Source: M55B154 sp964345775 (GTDB lineage Bacteria; Spirochaetota; UBA4802; UB4802). Taken from it: a DNA stretch of 64,000 nucleotides. The position numbers were made by a program, and so were the translations under genes. The stretch lies in NCBI GenBank assembly GCA_964345775.1, contig CAYFSO010000004.1, forward strand, positions 1 through 64,000. The letters run 5' to 3'. Under the pieces are notes generated by a model. The model made no database searches, was not told where the DNA came from, and saw only the letters and a list, made by a program, of their open reading frames with translations. Positions 34,485 through 42,629 of this stretch are shown in pieces; the first letter of the stretch is position 1, and every line of letters begins with the position of its first letter.

Positions 34485-34502
34485 GCTATCATGGAAGATA
34501 GC
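34485..34502 (+). promoter_or_regulatory. small hairpin in the flaB leader
   Basis: GCTATC (34485-34490), loop ATGGAA, GATAGC (34497-34502). The 6-bp stem ends 22 bases before the flaB ATG, just upstream of AAGGAGG. Flagellin leaders in other bacteria are often controlled after transcription, so this may matter. No convincing sigma-28 promoter (TAAA-N15-GCCGATAA) was found upstream. Confidence 0.3.
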
Positions 34503-34523
34503 AAACTATTCAAGGAGGAAACC

Positions 34524-35372
34524 ATGATTATTAATCACAACATCAGCGCCATCTTTGCTCACAGAACGTTGAAGTTCCATAACTGGTCGGTGAACAGCGA
34601 CATGGAAAAGCTATCATCTGGTTTGCGAATCAACAAGGCCGGTGATGACGCGTCCGGTCTGGCTGTTTCGGAAAAGATGCGTTCACAGATCAAGGGGCTC
34701 AGGCAGGCTGAGAGAAATACCGAAGACGGTATGTCGATGATCCAGACAGCGGAAGGGTACTTGCAGCAGGTACATGAAATACTGCAACGCGTCCGTGTTC
34801 TGGCAGTTCAATCTGCAAACGGTATCTACACGCCTGAAGACAGGCAGCAGATCCAGGTTGAGATTTCCGAGCTGGTAGACGAAGTGGACAGGATCGCGTC
34901 ACAGGCCGAGTTCAACAAGATGAAGCTTCTCACTGGCTCGTTCGCGAGGCTGAATCCAACTGCCTCAATGTGGTTCCACATGGGTCCCAACATGCATCAG
35001 CGTGAAAGGGTATTTATTGAAACCATGACTACCGCCGCCCTGGGGCTGAGGAATCCCACTGTACTCACGTTTATCTCCATCTCTACTCCCGGTAAGGCAA
35101 ATGCCGTTATCGGTCTTGCAGATGAAGCGCTCAGACTTATTTCAAAACAGCGTGCCGACCTGGGTGCCTATTACAACAGGCTTGAACATGCCGCAAAAGG
35201 CCTCATGAACGCTTACGAGAACATCCAGGCATCTGAAAGCCGTATCAGGGACGCCGACATGGCTGAAGAGATGGCAGAATTCACCAAGGACCAGATCCTT
35301 GTGCAATCAGCAACGGCAATGCTCGCGCAGGCAAATGCCAAATCCCAGACAGTGCTCCAGTTATTGCAATAA
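34524..35372 (+). CDS. flaB: periplasmic flagellin FlaB (core filament)
   Basis: A 282-residue flagellin. It starts at the ATG preceded by AAGGAGG, giving MIINHNISAIFAHRTLKF. The N-terminal D0/D1 region has MEKLSSGLRINKAGDDASGL, ASQAEFNKMKL and the spirochaete FlaB centre ASMWFHMGPNMHQRERV. The C-terminal D0/D1 region ends ATAMLAQANAKSQTVLQLLQ. The exposed D2/D3 domains of external flagellins are absent, as expected for a filament in the periplasm. No signal peptide, consistent with type III export. It is monocistronic, followed by a strong terminator, and identifies the host as a spirochaete. Confidence 0.96.
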   Translation: MIINHNISAIFAHRTLKFHNWSVNSDMEKLSSGLRINKAGDDASGLAVSEKMRSQIKGLRQAERNTEDGMSMIQTAEGYLQQVHEILQRVRVLAVQSANGIYTPEDRQQIQVEISELVDEVDRIASQAEFNKMKLLTGSFARLNPTASMWFHMGPNMHQRERVFIETMTTAALGLRNPTVLTFISISTPGKANAVIGLADEALRLISKQRADLGAYYNRLEHAAKGLMNAYENIQASESRIRDADMAEEMAEFTKDQILVQSATAMLAQANAKSQTVLQLLQ

Positions 35373-35406
35373 ACTGGGCCAGCATCGCAGTACCATTCAA
35401 GAAATA

Positions 35407-35440
35407 AAAATGCCGGGCACTCCCACCCGGCATTTTTTTT
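35407..35440. terminator. bidirectional rho-independent terminator after flaB
   Basis: AAAATGCCGGG (35407-35417) and CCCGGCATTTT (35426-35436) form a perfect stem with a T-run to 35440 on the plus strand and a T-rich tail on the minus strand. It separates flaB from the converging lipase gene. Confidence 0.92.
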
Positions 35441-35472
35441 GTCCAAGAGTAAAAACTTTTCAAAAAATGTTG

Positions 35473-36561
35473 TTACTTTTTCGTAGTCTTTTTAGTTGAT
35501 TTCTTTGTGGTTTTTTTAGCGGTTTTCTTCGCAGATCTGCCACTGCTCTTTTTCACAGATTTCCCCGTTGTCTTTTTCGTTGCGGCTTTTTTCGTTCCTT
35601 TCGAAGTTGCTTTCTTTGCTGTTTTCTTCGTAGTTTTCTTAGCCGTCTTTTTTGCTGCCTTTTTTCCTGAAGTTTTCTTTGCAGCACTCTTTTTCGATGC
35701 AGCTTTTTTCTTTCCTTTTGTATGATTTATGATCCATTTACTTACCGCCTCAAGAACCTTTTTCCGGTCTTCCTGCAGTTCGTTCATAGTCTCATGGTAC
35801 AGGTTTTCGAAAAGCAGGAGTTCCTTGTCCTTTGACTGGGCACGCTCGTATGCTATCTTACTTGAGTTGTAATCAACGAGCTGGTCAGATGTACCATGGA
35901 AAAACAATACCGGCATTTTCAGTTCTGATGCCCTGTTCAGGCATTCTTCACCGGTACTCATGAATTCGGTGAAAAAGCGCGGGGTCACCTTGTCATGCAC
36001 AAGCGGATCCTCGTCGTACTTGCGAACTACCTCCCTGTCCCTTGAAATTGCATTTGAATCGAGTCCGGAAGCCATTGTAACTGAGGGCAGTTTTGAAGAT
36101 AGAAAATTACCAAGCTTTTCTTTCCATCCCGGAACCCTAACCGCCGGTATGAAGCCAGGGCTGGAAAGCACAAGGGCGTCAATATCAGCTGGATGGGTCA
36201 ATGCGTACTTGCATGCCACCACGCCACCCATTGAATGTCCCAGAATTGTAAGCGGCTTGCCAGGCTGGCGATCCCTGATCATGTTTATGAAGATCTTAAA
36301 GTCATAGATATAATCCATGAAACTGTCCACATGTCCCTTTTTACCACCCGATCGGCCAAAACCGCGATGATCCAGCGCGTATACTGATATACCCTTCCCT
36401 TCCAGGGCATTCACTATGTTCTCATAACGGGAAGAATGCTCTCCCAGGCCATGAGCTATAACAAGCAAGCCCCTGGGATCGGGCGCATTCCACACCTGGA
36501 AAAATATTTCGGCTCCGCTTTTCCCGATAAACGTACCAGTACTGTGATCAAACTTTTTCAT
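35473..36561 (-). CDS. monoacylglycerol-lipase-like alpha/beta hydrolase with histone-H1-like tail
   Basis: A 362-residue protein of two parts. Residues 1-280 are a lysophospholipase/monoacylglycerol-lipase hydrolase: HGLGEHSSRYENI, nucleophile S110 in GHSMGG, acid D226 in GTSDQLVD and H256 in LYHETMNE. From about 281 to the end the sequence is almost only K, A, T, S and G in AKKT/KKTAKK repeats, like eukaryotic H1 tails and bacterial HctB/AlgP-type proteins. Such tails bind DNA or RNA or other polyanions. The DNA of the tail is low complexity but in frame, and the AGAGGTG site belongs to the hydrolase. What a DNA- or polyanion-binding lipase does is unknown. Confidence 0.82.
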   Translation of the reverse strand: MKKFDHSTGTFIGKSGAEIFFQVWNAPDPRGLLVIAHGLGEHSSRYENIVNALEGKGISVYALDHRGFGRSGGKKGHVDSFMDYIYDFKIFINMIRDRQPGKPLTILGHSMGGVVACKYALTHPADIDALVLSSPGFIPAVRVPGWKEKLGNFLSSKLPSVTMASGLDSNAISRDREVVRKYDEDPLVHDKVTPRFFTEFMSTGEECLNRASELKMPVLFFHGTSDQLVDYNSSKIAYERAQSKDKELLLFENLYHETMNELQEDRKKVLEAVSKWIINHTKGKKKAASKKSAAKKTSGKKAAKKTAKKTTKKTAKKATSKGTKKAATKKTTGKSVKKSSGRSAKKTAKKTTKKSTKKTTKK

Positions 36562-36801
36562 TACTACACCTCTTCACATGGAAATAATTATTATTTTCAA
36601 TTTTGGGAATAAGTCAATTATATCTCGTACCATACATTATTTATTGTATTCCCATTTTCGCTTAATGATAATACTGTGTATAAAAATCATTTCAAGTAGA
36701 AAAATTTGCAAACAGAAAAAACGAGTTCGTTCATTCATTTTGATCCTTGTACAGGATATATTACACAAATGAAGTAGACTTGACGCATACAATTTTATTT
36801 C

Positions 36802-38697
36802 CTAAACAGATCTCCGTTCTTTGAATATGCCCGAAAGCTCTCGTATAAGGACATCAAGTTTGAATGGTTTCGGAAGGTACAGGTCAACAACATTCTTATA
36901 AGCCTTGAGGTCTGTCAGCATCCATCCCGTCAATAACACGGTTACTGTTTTTTCGCCCTGTTCTTTTACCCTGGCAAGCAATTCCAGCCCTGTCATTCCC
37001 GTCAATCCATAATCAGATATGATCAGGTCAAACTGCTGCCGCTTCATTTCACCCAGGGCCTCCTCCGCCGTTTTCGCCATAAAGACCCTGTTGCCCATGG
37101 AGTCAAACAGCTCGTACAGGATCTCCTGCAGGGCAGATTCATCTTCAACAACCAGTATATCCAGGTCCCTGATCTTGAACCCGATATCTTCACGCTTACT
37201 TGTCTCGTCAGGCACCAGCATATCAGGGGGGAACATTATTTTCATGGAATAGGTGGAAGAGGATTCTTCTTCCATGATCTTCAGGTGTATTTCCTCGGCA
37301 AGTTTTCTTACATCAACTGCGGATATAAAGAGAGTTGAAAGCTTATCCATCGCTGATCTCTCTACGCCTTCTTCTTTTTCTACCGATACGCTTATAGTGA
37401 CTCCAGAATTTTTCTTCAATTCCACTTTAACGGTACCGGTCTTGTTAATATACGATGACACCCTGAACAACACAGAGAGAAGAACCTCTCGCACGAGGCG
37501 GACATCACATTCTACATATACCAGTGAAAAATAAAGACGCTCAATAACTATTTTTCTTCGTTTTTCTTTTTCTTCCACCTTGAACTGTATTTTCGCAAAT
37601 TCCAGTGCGTCCTCAACAAGTTCTACGAGATTTATAGTTTCCTTTTCCTCCAGCCTGTCACCCTCGCCGATGAAGTCTTCTATACGCCTCACCTGCTGCA
37701 TACCATCCTGGGCGGCATGTTCGATCATGCGCAGCCCATCCAGTACAGACTCTTTTTCAGTCATTTGCAGAAGCAACTGGGTTCGGTTCATTACAATATT
37801 GATCACGTTATTGAAAAAATGGAGGAACCCCCTTGTAAGGTCACCAACGATCTGTATTCGATTAGAACTGCTCATTGAATTCTCAAGTTGTTTCACCCTG
37901 GTCAGGTCCTCCACGATGATCTCAACTGCAAGGACTTCTTTCTGGGAAACTATTGGATAGCAAATCAGGTTCGCCCATTTCTCGGTCACCTCTTCCTTCC
38001 CCCTGGGAAGTATCTTCACCTCCCCTATACGCTTGAACGACGCGGCACCACTGAAAAGATCGAACATGGTTTTACGCATTCGCTCAAAATCATATCGTGA
38101 CAGGGTTTTAAAAAGAAGATTGCGGTTTTTCATAAGATCATTTGCGGTATGGCCAAGAAATCCCTGAAGAGAAGAACTGGCCTTTATGATCTCTCCTTTC
38201 TGATTGATCCGGACTAAAGGGAATGGAGAAAACTCAAAAACGCTGGATTCATAGTCCACCTCTTCATCATTTATCATAACGGTGGTGGACTTATTAAAGG
38301 AAAATATTCTGTCCTCAACGATCTTTAACAGTACCAGTATGGCCTGCACCCCATCTTCATTTTTCAACGGGAACAGGTACAGCTCAACAGGTATGCGTTC
38401 ATCCTCAACGGACTTCATAACCGCAAAACACTGGCGGGCCTGCCCTTTAATCGCCCTGAGATATGCGAGGGCCAGCCTTTTCCTGTATTCCGGGTAAAAT
38501 GGATGGGTCCAGTCAAGATGGGCTGATTGGCGATCGCTGTTAAATATATTCTCAAATTCAGTGTTCTGGTTTAGCAGTTCGCCAGATACACTAATAATAC
38601 ACACTGGATAGATAAAGGATTCAAGGAGATCGACTACCTGTTCAAGCTTGAACCCTTTATCATCCCCTGAAGAGAATTGTTTTTCTATATCCTGCAT
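36802..38697 (-). CDS. PAS-hybrid kinase-like protein with degenerate ATPase domain and intact receiver
   Basis: A 631-residue cytoplasmic protein. PAS-like segments lie at about 20-130 and 150-265. A HisKA-like helix carries H293 in TRGFLHFFNNVIN (usually HExN). An HATPase-like region follows (about 350-490). Its N box reads REVLLSVLFRVSSYI, without the asparagine, and no DxGxG or GxGxG loop is visible. The C-terminal receiver (about 511-628) is complete, with E518/D519, phosphoacceptor D562 (LIISDYGLTGM) and the K of LPKPF. It probably acts as a receiver or phosphotransfer scaffold and not as an autonomous kinase. No dedicated partner gene is adjacent. Confidence 0.72.
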   Translation of the reverse strand: MQDIEKQFSSGDDKGFKLEQVVDLLESFIYPVCIISVSGELLNQNTEFENIFNSDRQSAHLDWTHPFYPEYRKRLALAYLRAIKGQARQCFAVMKSVEDERIPVELYLFPLKNEDGVQAILVLLKIVEDRIFSFNKSTTVMINDEEVDYESSVFEFSPFPLVRINQKGEIIKASSSLQGFLGHTANDLMKNRNLLFKTLSRYDFERMRKTMFDLFSGAASFKRIGEVKILPRGKEEVTEKWANLICYPIVSQKEVLAVEIIVEDLTRVKQLENSMSSSNRIQIVGDLTRGFLHFFNNVINIVMNRTQLLLQMTEKESVLDGLRMIEHAAQDGMQQVRRIEDFIGEGDRLEEKETINLVELVEDALEFAKIQFKVEEKEKRRKIVIERLYFSLVYVECDVRLVREVLLSVLFRVSSYINKTGTVKVELKKNSGVTISVSVEKEEGVERSAMDKLSTLFISAVDVRKLAEEIHLKIMEEESSSTYSMKIMFPPDMLVPDETSKREDIGFKIRDLDILVVEDESALQEILYELFDSMGNRVFMAKTAEEALGEMKRQQFDLIISDYGLTGMTGLELLARVKEQGEKTVTVLLTGWMLTDLKAYKNVVDLYLPKPFKLDVLIRELSGIFKERRSV

Positions 38698-38734
38698 TGG
38701 AATATATCATGACCGGGTAAAGTTAATTAAAGAA

Positions 38735-40144
38735 TCAATACAGCGTTCTGTAATTCATAAAGGTTTTTTCACCTTTTTTTACTGTAATCTTCTTTTTGAC
38801 AGTACGATCAACTTTACCATTATAGTCAATAAGTTTTATCGTTATATCATATTCTCCCTCGGGCAAAAACACCCTTCCCAGCTGCAGGTTGGCAGGCAGG
38901 GTGTGCCAGCACCTGAGATCCGGCTTTATCTGCGAGATAAGCCCTGCCCCGGTTCCAATGCCTACCGCGGTACCTATTAAGCCCGCAAACCCGCCAAGCT
39001 GCTTGGACTGCTCAGCAAGTTTTTTTGCCGCGTATCCAGCTGCAATTGCAGTGGCTGCCTTTACCGCAATACCCGCCGCCACCTTGCCATACATGCGTTT
39101 GTAATCATCTTTTAAATTTTGAACCGCGGTACCCGCAATATTTTCCATCATGTATGTACGGTCAACATCCCTGCCATTCACATTGACAACCAGGTGTTTG
39201 ATCTTGTTAGACCTTTTTTTGAATTTTGGGATAGGATTCTCGGCATTTTTGAGCGCCACCAGCACCCCCGCAACGGTTACCCCCTCTTTTAGCGACATCC
39301 CGTTGAGAGTAACCCGGATATTTGCCTTCATTTTTGGATCGGAAAGGAGACTGCCCCGTGAAACCTTAACAGCACTGCGACCTGCCTGGAAGATAACGAT
39401 AATTTCACCCGCGTTACCGGGTATCCTGTCACGCCTCCCGAAGCGCGCCACCCATTTATAGTAATCCTCACTATCGTCAAGTTTTTTTGCCAGCCGCTGA
39501 AGATCCCTGTACACCATGGCAAGCCTTGGCTCAAGCTGGTATATCTGCTTGTACTCGATATAGGCAAATTCCCTGTCGTTAAAGTCATCTTCCTTGTCAG
39601 CGATAAGTTCGAATGCAATGGCTGTCAGGTACTTTGCCATGACATTCTGCTTGTAATTCCTTGCCGTACTCACGTTTATATCACGTAAAAGCTCATTTAC
39701 TTTCTTGAACTCTACCCTTGCTTCCTCGGGTTCATCCAGCATCAGAAAATTGATCCCAAGGTACATGTGAATGAGCACCCTCTCGAAATCCTCACCCTTG
39801 TAATTGGTAGCACGCTCATTCAAGATAAGGGACGCGGTCTGCTTGCTGATACTTGTGGTTATTTTGTCAGCCTTATCTGCCGCTTTCAGAAGTACCTTGT
39901 TGCTTGTTTTGTAATCCCCTGCCGCGTGCAGCATCAGGCCACATTCCATCATGTACAGCAGCTGGTCTTTACTGCTGGAATTTACCGCCGGTAGTAATGT
40001 GCGTGCTGCCTCCTTGTACTTGCCATAATAGAACATCTCCTCTGACTTGCGCATCTTCTTATTGTAATCAGAACTTGCGCAACCAACAGCAAAGATGATC
40101 ACCAGGAAGGCAAGGAGAGGGGTAATTGCTTTTCTGGTATGCAT
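38735..40144 (-). CDS. COG3014-type lipoprotein with TPR-like helices
   Basis: A 469-residue predicted lipoprotein, lipobox FAVGC with C22. Residues 30-220 are helical repeats (SEEMFYYGKYKEAARTLLPA, EPEEARVEFKKVNELLRD) of TPR type. The middle contains a 20-residue-class hydrophobic, Gly/Ala-rich segment (AAGIAVKAATAIAAGYAAKK). A beta-rich C-terminal region has RVFLPEGEYDITIKLIDYNG. The pattern matches the COG3014 family, which in other Gram-negatives lies beside lpoB-like genes. The same neighbour is present here 25 bp upstream. Likely an outer-membrane, periplasm-facing scaffold; exact role unknown. Confidence 0.7.
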   Translation of the reverse strand: MHTRKAITPLLAFLVIIFAVGCASSDYNKKMRKSEEMFYYGKYKEAARTLLPAVNSSSKDQLLYMMECGLMLHAAGDYKTSNKVLLKAADKADKITTSISKQTASLILNERATNYKGEDFERVLIHMYLGINFLMLDEPEEARVEFKKVNELLRDINVSTARNYKQNVMAKYLTAIAFELIADKEDDFNDREFAYIEYKQIYQLEPRLAMVYRDLQRLAKKLDDSEDYYKWVARFGRRDRIPGNAGEIIVIFQAGRSAVKVSRGSLLSDPKMKANIRVTLNGMSLKEGVTVAGVLVALKNAENPIPKFKKRSNKIKHLVVNVNGRDVDRTYMMENIAGTAVQNLKDDYKRMYGKVAAGIAVKAATAIAAGYAAKKLAEQSKQLGGFAGLIGTAVGIGTGAGLISQIKPDLRCWHTLPANLQLGRVFLPEGEYDITIKLIDYNGKVDRTVKKKITVKKGEKTFMNYRTLY

Positions 40145-40169
40145 ACTAAAGCCCCCGGTTTCCCTTATA

Positions 40170-40742
40170 TTAGAAAGAAATCTTCGTCTTGCTGGTTGAT
40201 TTCAGGAACTGCTGCTGTTCCTGCCACTCCGTGATACCGGTTTTAAGGCTTACCAGTTTCATTGTTACTACAAGGTATTGCACTCTCTTGTTGCCAACAG
40301 TTCTCACGTTGTCACGGATATCCCCGGTGAGGTAAAAATTGGGGGATTTCAGCATCCCCACGGGGATAGCGCTATCAGGATCAACCAGGCCGGTCATTCC
40401 CTTTTCCATTTCTTCTATTGCATCTTTTGTAAGAGTCTGGTCTACGAACCTTATCCTTTTCTTGATAAGGTTGGTGGCGATCTCATCGGTGATCATCTTG
40501 GTATCAATATGCTCTGATGTCTTGTTCCTGAATTTTTTCACCTGGATAAATGCCGGCTTGTTCCAGTCATTCTTAAGGAATTTGTACATGGAATCTACCA
40601 TTCTGCTCACTGTCGTCTTCACTTCTTTTGGGCCCCATTCACGGGAACCTTTTGCTTCACTGGCATCCTTGTACTGCACTCCCCCGCAACCTAACGCAAC
40701 ACCAAGGAACAAGGTAATTGCCACGGCACTAAGTCTTTTCAT
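40170..40742 (-). CDS. lpoB: LpoB-like penicillin-binding protein activator lipoprotein
   Basis: A 190-residue lipoprotein (lipobox ALGCG, C19). The domain from about 45 onwards reads MYKFLKNDWNKPAFIQVKKF, then RNKTSEHIDTKMITDEIATNL and a beta strand NFYLTGDIRDN, ending KTGITEWQEQQQFLKSTSKT. This is the LpoB/PF13036 pattern: LpoB contacts the class A PBP from the outer membrane and stimulates its activity. Good AGGAGG site. A plausible promoter lies at 40809-40836. It is followed by the COG3014 gene in the same direction. A class A PBP gene is at 31645-34209. Confidence 0.83.
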   Translation of the reverse strand: MKRLSAVAITLFLGVALGCGGVQYKDASEAKGSREWGPKEVKTTVSRMVDSMYKFLKNDWNKPAFIQVKKFRNKTSEHIDTKMITDEIATNLIKKRIRFVDQTLTKDAIEEMEKGMTGLVDPDSAIPVGMLKSPNFYLTGDIRDNVRTVGNKRVQYLVVTMKLVSLKTGITEWQEQQQFLKSTSKTKISF

Positions 40743-40808
40743 TGGTCTACCTCCTGAAAGAGATACATGTAGTATTATGATCCTATGGACGGAACTTCCA
40801 TCTCGATA

Positions 40809-40836
40809 ATACTAATGTCTTATAGGACAATGTCAA
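40809..40836 (-). promoter_or_regulatory. sigma-70-type promoter of lpoB-COG3014
   Basis: On the minus strand TTGACA (40836-40831), a 16-bp spacer and TAGTAT (40814-40809) lie about 67 bp upstream of the lpoB start. The -35 box is consensus. It stands between lpoB and the NUDIX gene, whose stop codon is only 18 bp away, so readthrough from upstream is also possible. Confidence 0.5.
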
Positions 40837-40853
40837 TGAAGAAAAAAGGGGGG

Positions 40854-41519
40854 TCAGAAAAAAACCGTTACATCCTTCCCGGACGCGTATTCATCAATTG
40901 CCTTTATAAGTCCATGCATGTATTCCTTCATAATACCAGAGAACAGCAATGGATGAAAATCTATTCGTGTGACATTACGACTAATAATGGCAGAACCGTC
41001 AAACCCTATTATGTCAAACTCCAGATCACTTTTCATTAGCATTTTCAGCCTGTCAAGGGGTACCGCGAAAATACCCGTCACCTCTCCGTCATAAAACGTG
41101 TATCCATCAAGCGAACGCCTGTCTTCGTACAAAAACACATGCTGAAACTCGCGGTGGAAAATATCACCGTCTTTTTCCTCATAACGAAAAAAACCAAGAT
41201 CTACCATGTCCCCATCATCGGGGGATATACCTATCTCTTCGTACGCCTCTTTCTGAATTTTGTCCTCTTCGATACCAAAGGGGACATGCCCGCCAACGGT
41301 TATATCCAGGCAATCCGGGTACATGTCCTTCCACTCTGCCCTTTGCTGAAACAGCACCAGCGGTATTTCATCTTTGCAGTCGATCACCCAGAGGTGGACA
41401 CCCTCATGCGCAACACCATTCCTGTGTGCGTATGATCTCTCTACCGGCGTACCAAGGGGCTTTCCCTCTTCCCAGCTCCATTTTTCAAGTAATTCTTCCA
41501 TGACCTTTCCATTGTTCAT
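40854..41519 (-). CDS. NUDIX hydrolase (IDI-like)
   Basis: A 221-residue protein. The Nudix box is the GGHVPFGIEED...KEAYEEIGI segment, with the usual REUxEE read as KEAYEE (R to K at a metal/catalytic-loop position). The preceding YAHRNGVAHEGVHLWV and LFQQRAEWKDMYP are typical of isopentenyl-diphosphate-isomerase-like and YfcD-type Nudix proteins that act on diphosphate-linked compounds. The AGAGGTAAGAG before the ATG is an acceptable ribosome-binding site. It stands alone before the lpoB promoter. Substrate not predictable from sequence. Confidence 0.83.
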   Translation of the reverse strand: MNNGKVMEELLEKWSWEEGKPLGTPVERSYAHRNGVAHEGVHLWVIDCKDEIPLVLFQQRAEWKDMYPDCLDITVGGHVPFGIEEDKIQKEAYEEIGISPDDGDMVDLGFFRYEEKDGDIFHREFQHVFLYEDRRSLDGYTFYDGEVTGIFAVPLDRLKMLMKSDLEFDIIGFDGSAIISRNVTRIDFHPLLFSGIMKEYMHGLIKAIDEYASGKDVTVFF

Positions 41520-41611
41520 CTCTTACCTCTAACCGATGGCCCGGTTATGTCAATCAATCTATTTAATTCATGCACGACAAGTCACGTATTTCGCTCAAGT
41601 TACTTGAAAAA

Positions 41612-41669
41612 TATACAGATATGTATAGTAGAGGGGCGCATGTATGGTTGCATGAATGACGTGTGCATG
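41612..41669 (+). promoter_or_regulatory. palindrome and GCATG repeats upstream of the sensor-STAS operon
   Basis: TATAC-AGATAT-GTATA (41612-41627) is a 16-bp inverted repeat with a TTGAAA box just upstream (41604-41609 area). It is followed by three GCATG elements at 41638, 41650 and 41665. The region is within the 184-bp gap before the sensor gene. It could be an operator or a promoter with activator sites. Nothing else in the gap looks like a gene. Confidence 0.35.
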
Positions 41670-41703
41670 CGATAAAATAGTGTAAATACTCGGTATCCCG
41701 TAT

Positions 41704-42627
41704 ATGAAAAAAAATGTTCAGAAAACCGGTTTTCCTTTTGGCATAACCATTTTTATTCTCGTAATAAGCCTGCTGGTATCTGCCGGTATATCATCTGCGT
41801 ATTTCTATTTTACCAGCCGCAAGGGAATTGAAGATATCACCATGGACACTGAAAAGTACTCAAGAACCCTCGCCGAGGCCTTTGCAGAAGTAGCGGAACT
41901 TGCATACAGGTCCCGCCAGTATAAGCGGCTGTACAGCCTTTTCCAGGAAAAGATCCAGGCAAATATTATCGATGAAGCTTTTTTCGTAAAGGATGACGGG
42001 AATATCATTGTACATTCCAGCAGGGAACGAAGTGAAGAACTGAAGGGTAATATACTGACAGAAGAATTCTATTACAATATTGACCTTATACTGTATCCCA
42101 TCAGGAAAAAATCCAGGGATGTGTTTTTCAGGGATTACCAGTTTGCGGGAAAACCTGTGCCATATAAAAGAGATATCAGGAAACTCCTGAAAGAGTATAT
42201 ATATCCCCGAATAGACGTCAGGGGATGGCTTGTTAACAGGGCGGTATATGCCAGGGGGAAATCGGTTGGCACCGTCAATTTTCTTATCAGCAAGGACGGG
42301 ATATATTCACTTATTGAGACCACTTACAGGGAAGCTGTTTACATCCTGGTTGGGATGTCTGTAGCATCTCTGCTCTTCTCAATAATCACGGGATTATTCA
42401 TACATGCCCGGTACCGTCAAATTGCACGCCGCTTTATGCGCGCAACACCTGTACAGGCAGATGACACCGAACCAGAACTTGACGTCTTCATCATGCCTGA
42501 AGATCCAGCCGTTGAAGATATGGCGGAGAGGCCATCAACGGTACCTGTTGTTTACGAGGAAAGAACAGAAAAACCAGAATCACATGGCATAAAAGACGCC
42601 ATCCCGGTTGCAACGGTTAAGAGGTGA
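41704..42627 (+). CDS. two-TM membrane sensor protein with extracytoplasmic domain
   Basis: A 307-residue protein with a TM helix at 13-34, an extracytoplasmic domain of about 170 residues resembling a single Cache/CHASE-type sensor, and a second TM helix (about 212-235). A short cytoplasmic tail of about 70 residues is acidic with no output domain. The domain contains DEAFFVKDDGNIIVHSSRE, typical of ligand-binding sensor folds. With no kinase or cyclase attached it may signal through the STAS protein encoded next, only 2 bp downstream (or overlapping by GTGA if that gene uses its GTG). The assignment to a sensor is inference from topology. Confidence 0.55.
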   Translation: MKKNVQKTGFPFGITIFILVISLLVSAGISSAYFYFTSRKGIEDITMDTEKYSRTLAEAFAEVAELAYRSRQYKRLYSLFQEKIQANIIDEAFFVKDDGNIIVHSSRERSEELKGNILTEEFYYNIDLILYPIRKKSRDVFFRDYQFAGKPVPYKRDIRKLLKEYIYPRIDVRGWLVNRAVYARGKSVGTVNFLISKDGIYSLIETTYREAVYILVGMSVASLLFSIITGLFIHARYRQIARRFMRATPVQADDTEPELDVFIMPEDPAVEDMAERPSTVPVVYEERTEKPESHGIKDAIPVATVKR

Positions 42628-42629
42628 TC

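Noticed and set aside
34324..34523. Sigma-28 promoter for flaB
   Set aside because: TAAA occurs, but no GCCGATAA-like -10 follows at the right distance.
35500..35720. Repetitive DNA resembling a CRISPR or satellite array
   Set aside because: The periodicity comes from AAA/AAG and GCT/ACT codons in the lysine-alanine-threonine tail of the lipase. No spacer-repeat structure exists.
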